Shown here in pieces: positions 5,315 through 5,353 of a DNA stretch of 5,353 bases (positions are counted from its first letter, which is position 1; each line of letters starts with the position of its first letter). The notes beneath the pieces are model-generated. The model did not search any database. It saw only the letters and a program-made list of their open reading frames with translations, and had not been told where the DNA came from. This DNA is from Anaerolineales bacterium UBA2232 (GTDB lineage Bacteria > Chloroflexota > Anaerolineae > UBA2200), in the NCBI GenBank assembly GCA_002348045.1, contig DDYO01000114.1, positions 1-5,353 of the forward strand, in the 5' to 3' direction. Made by a program: the position numbers and the translations under genes.

Positions 5315-5353
5315 AAGAGTGGGTCGTCATCAGCGGCAAGGGAGGAACCGGCA
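5311..5353 (+). CDS. Second P-loop (MinD/COG1149-type) ATPase, 5' fragment cut by the window edge
   Basis: Only the first 14 codons are present: MKEWVVISGKGGTG, a strand leading into a deviant Walker A motif nearly the same as that of the preceding ATPase. The start overlaps the upstream stop by 4 bp (ATGA), and GAGG at 5301-5304 precedes it by 6 nt, so translational coupling is likely. By analogy with paired ferredoxin-ATPase genes in other anaerobes it should encode a paralogue of its neighbour with its own ferredoxin insertion, but that part lies outside the window. Confidence 0.75.
   Translation, partial: MKEWVVISGKGGTG

Noticed and set aside
1..5353. CRISPR arrays, tRNA or rRNA genes, insertion sequences, toxin-antitoxin or phage genes
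   Set aside because: I found no regularly spaced repeats, no cloverleaf or rRNA sequence, no transposase motif and no terminal inverted repeats. The window looks like ordinary chromosomal sequence.

Overview
The window is a compact, GC-rich bacterial segment with six genes (five complete, one cut by the right edge). Start codons are mixed (ATG, GTG, TTG), ribosome-binding sites are strong GGAGG-type, and promoters are sigma-70-like. The content (Mrp ATPase, NifX-like protein, ferredoxin-inserted MinD-type ATPases, a DUF5946 fusion, an XRE-cupin regulator) suits an anaerobic or facultative bacterium rich in Fe-S proteins. My best guess is a Chloroflexota (Anaerolineae-like) genome. That placement is inferred from gene flavour, with no marker gene to prove it.

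Left part (1-1975, plus strand): a GNAT acetyltransferase fused to a DUF5946 domain, followed about 60 bp later by a 266-aa protein I cannot assign to a function. They look co-transcribed from a weak promoter near 19-47. Neither has an obvious link to the right-hand cluster. The 153 bp at 1976-2128 lie between convergent genes and hold no clear terminator.

Middle (2129-2936): an XRE-cupin transcription regulator on the minus strand, then a regulatory region between divergent genes. This region carries a leftward extended -10 promoter with an 18-bp dyad near its start site (probable autoregulatory operator). It also carries a strong rightward promoter (TTGACG, 17 bp, TATACT) bracketed by a perfect ACTTGAC/GTCAAGT inverted repeat.

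Right part (2937-5353, plus strand): a tight operon of an Mrp/NBP35-type Fe-S carrier ATPase, a NifX/NafY-like (dinitrogenase iron-molybdenum cofactor family) protein, a 62-aa Cys-rich zinc-ribbon-like protein with a Gly/Arg-rich N-terminus, a COG1149-type ATPase with an inserted 2x[4Fe-4S] ferredoxin, and the first codons of a second SGKGGTG-type ATPase overlapping it by 4 bp. The layout resembles the orange-protein (ORP) loci of sulfate reducers such as Desulfovibrio, where an Mrp protein, a NifX-like metal-cluster protein and paired ferredoxin-ATPases work together. I infer a metal-cluster or Fe-S assembly or delivery complex driven by ATP. Its substrate cannot be read from the sequence.
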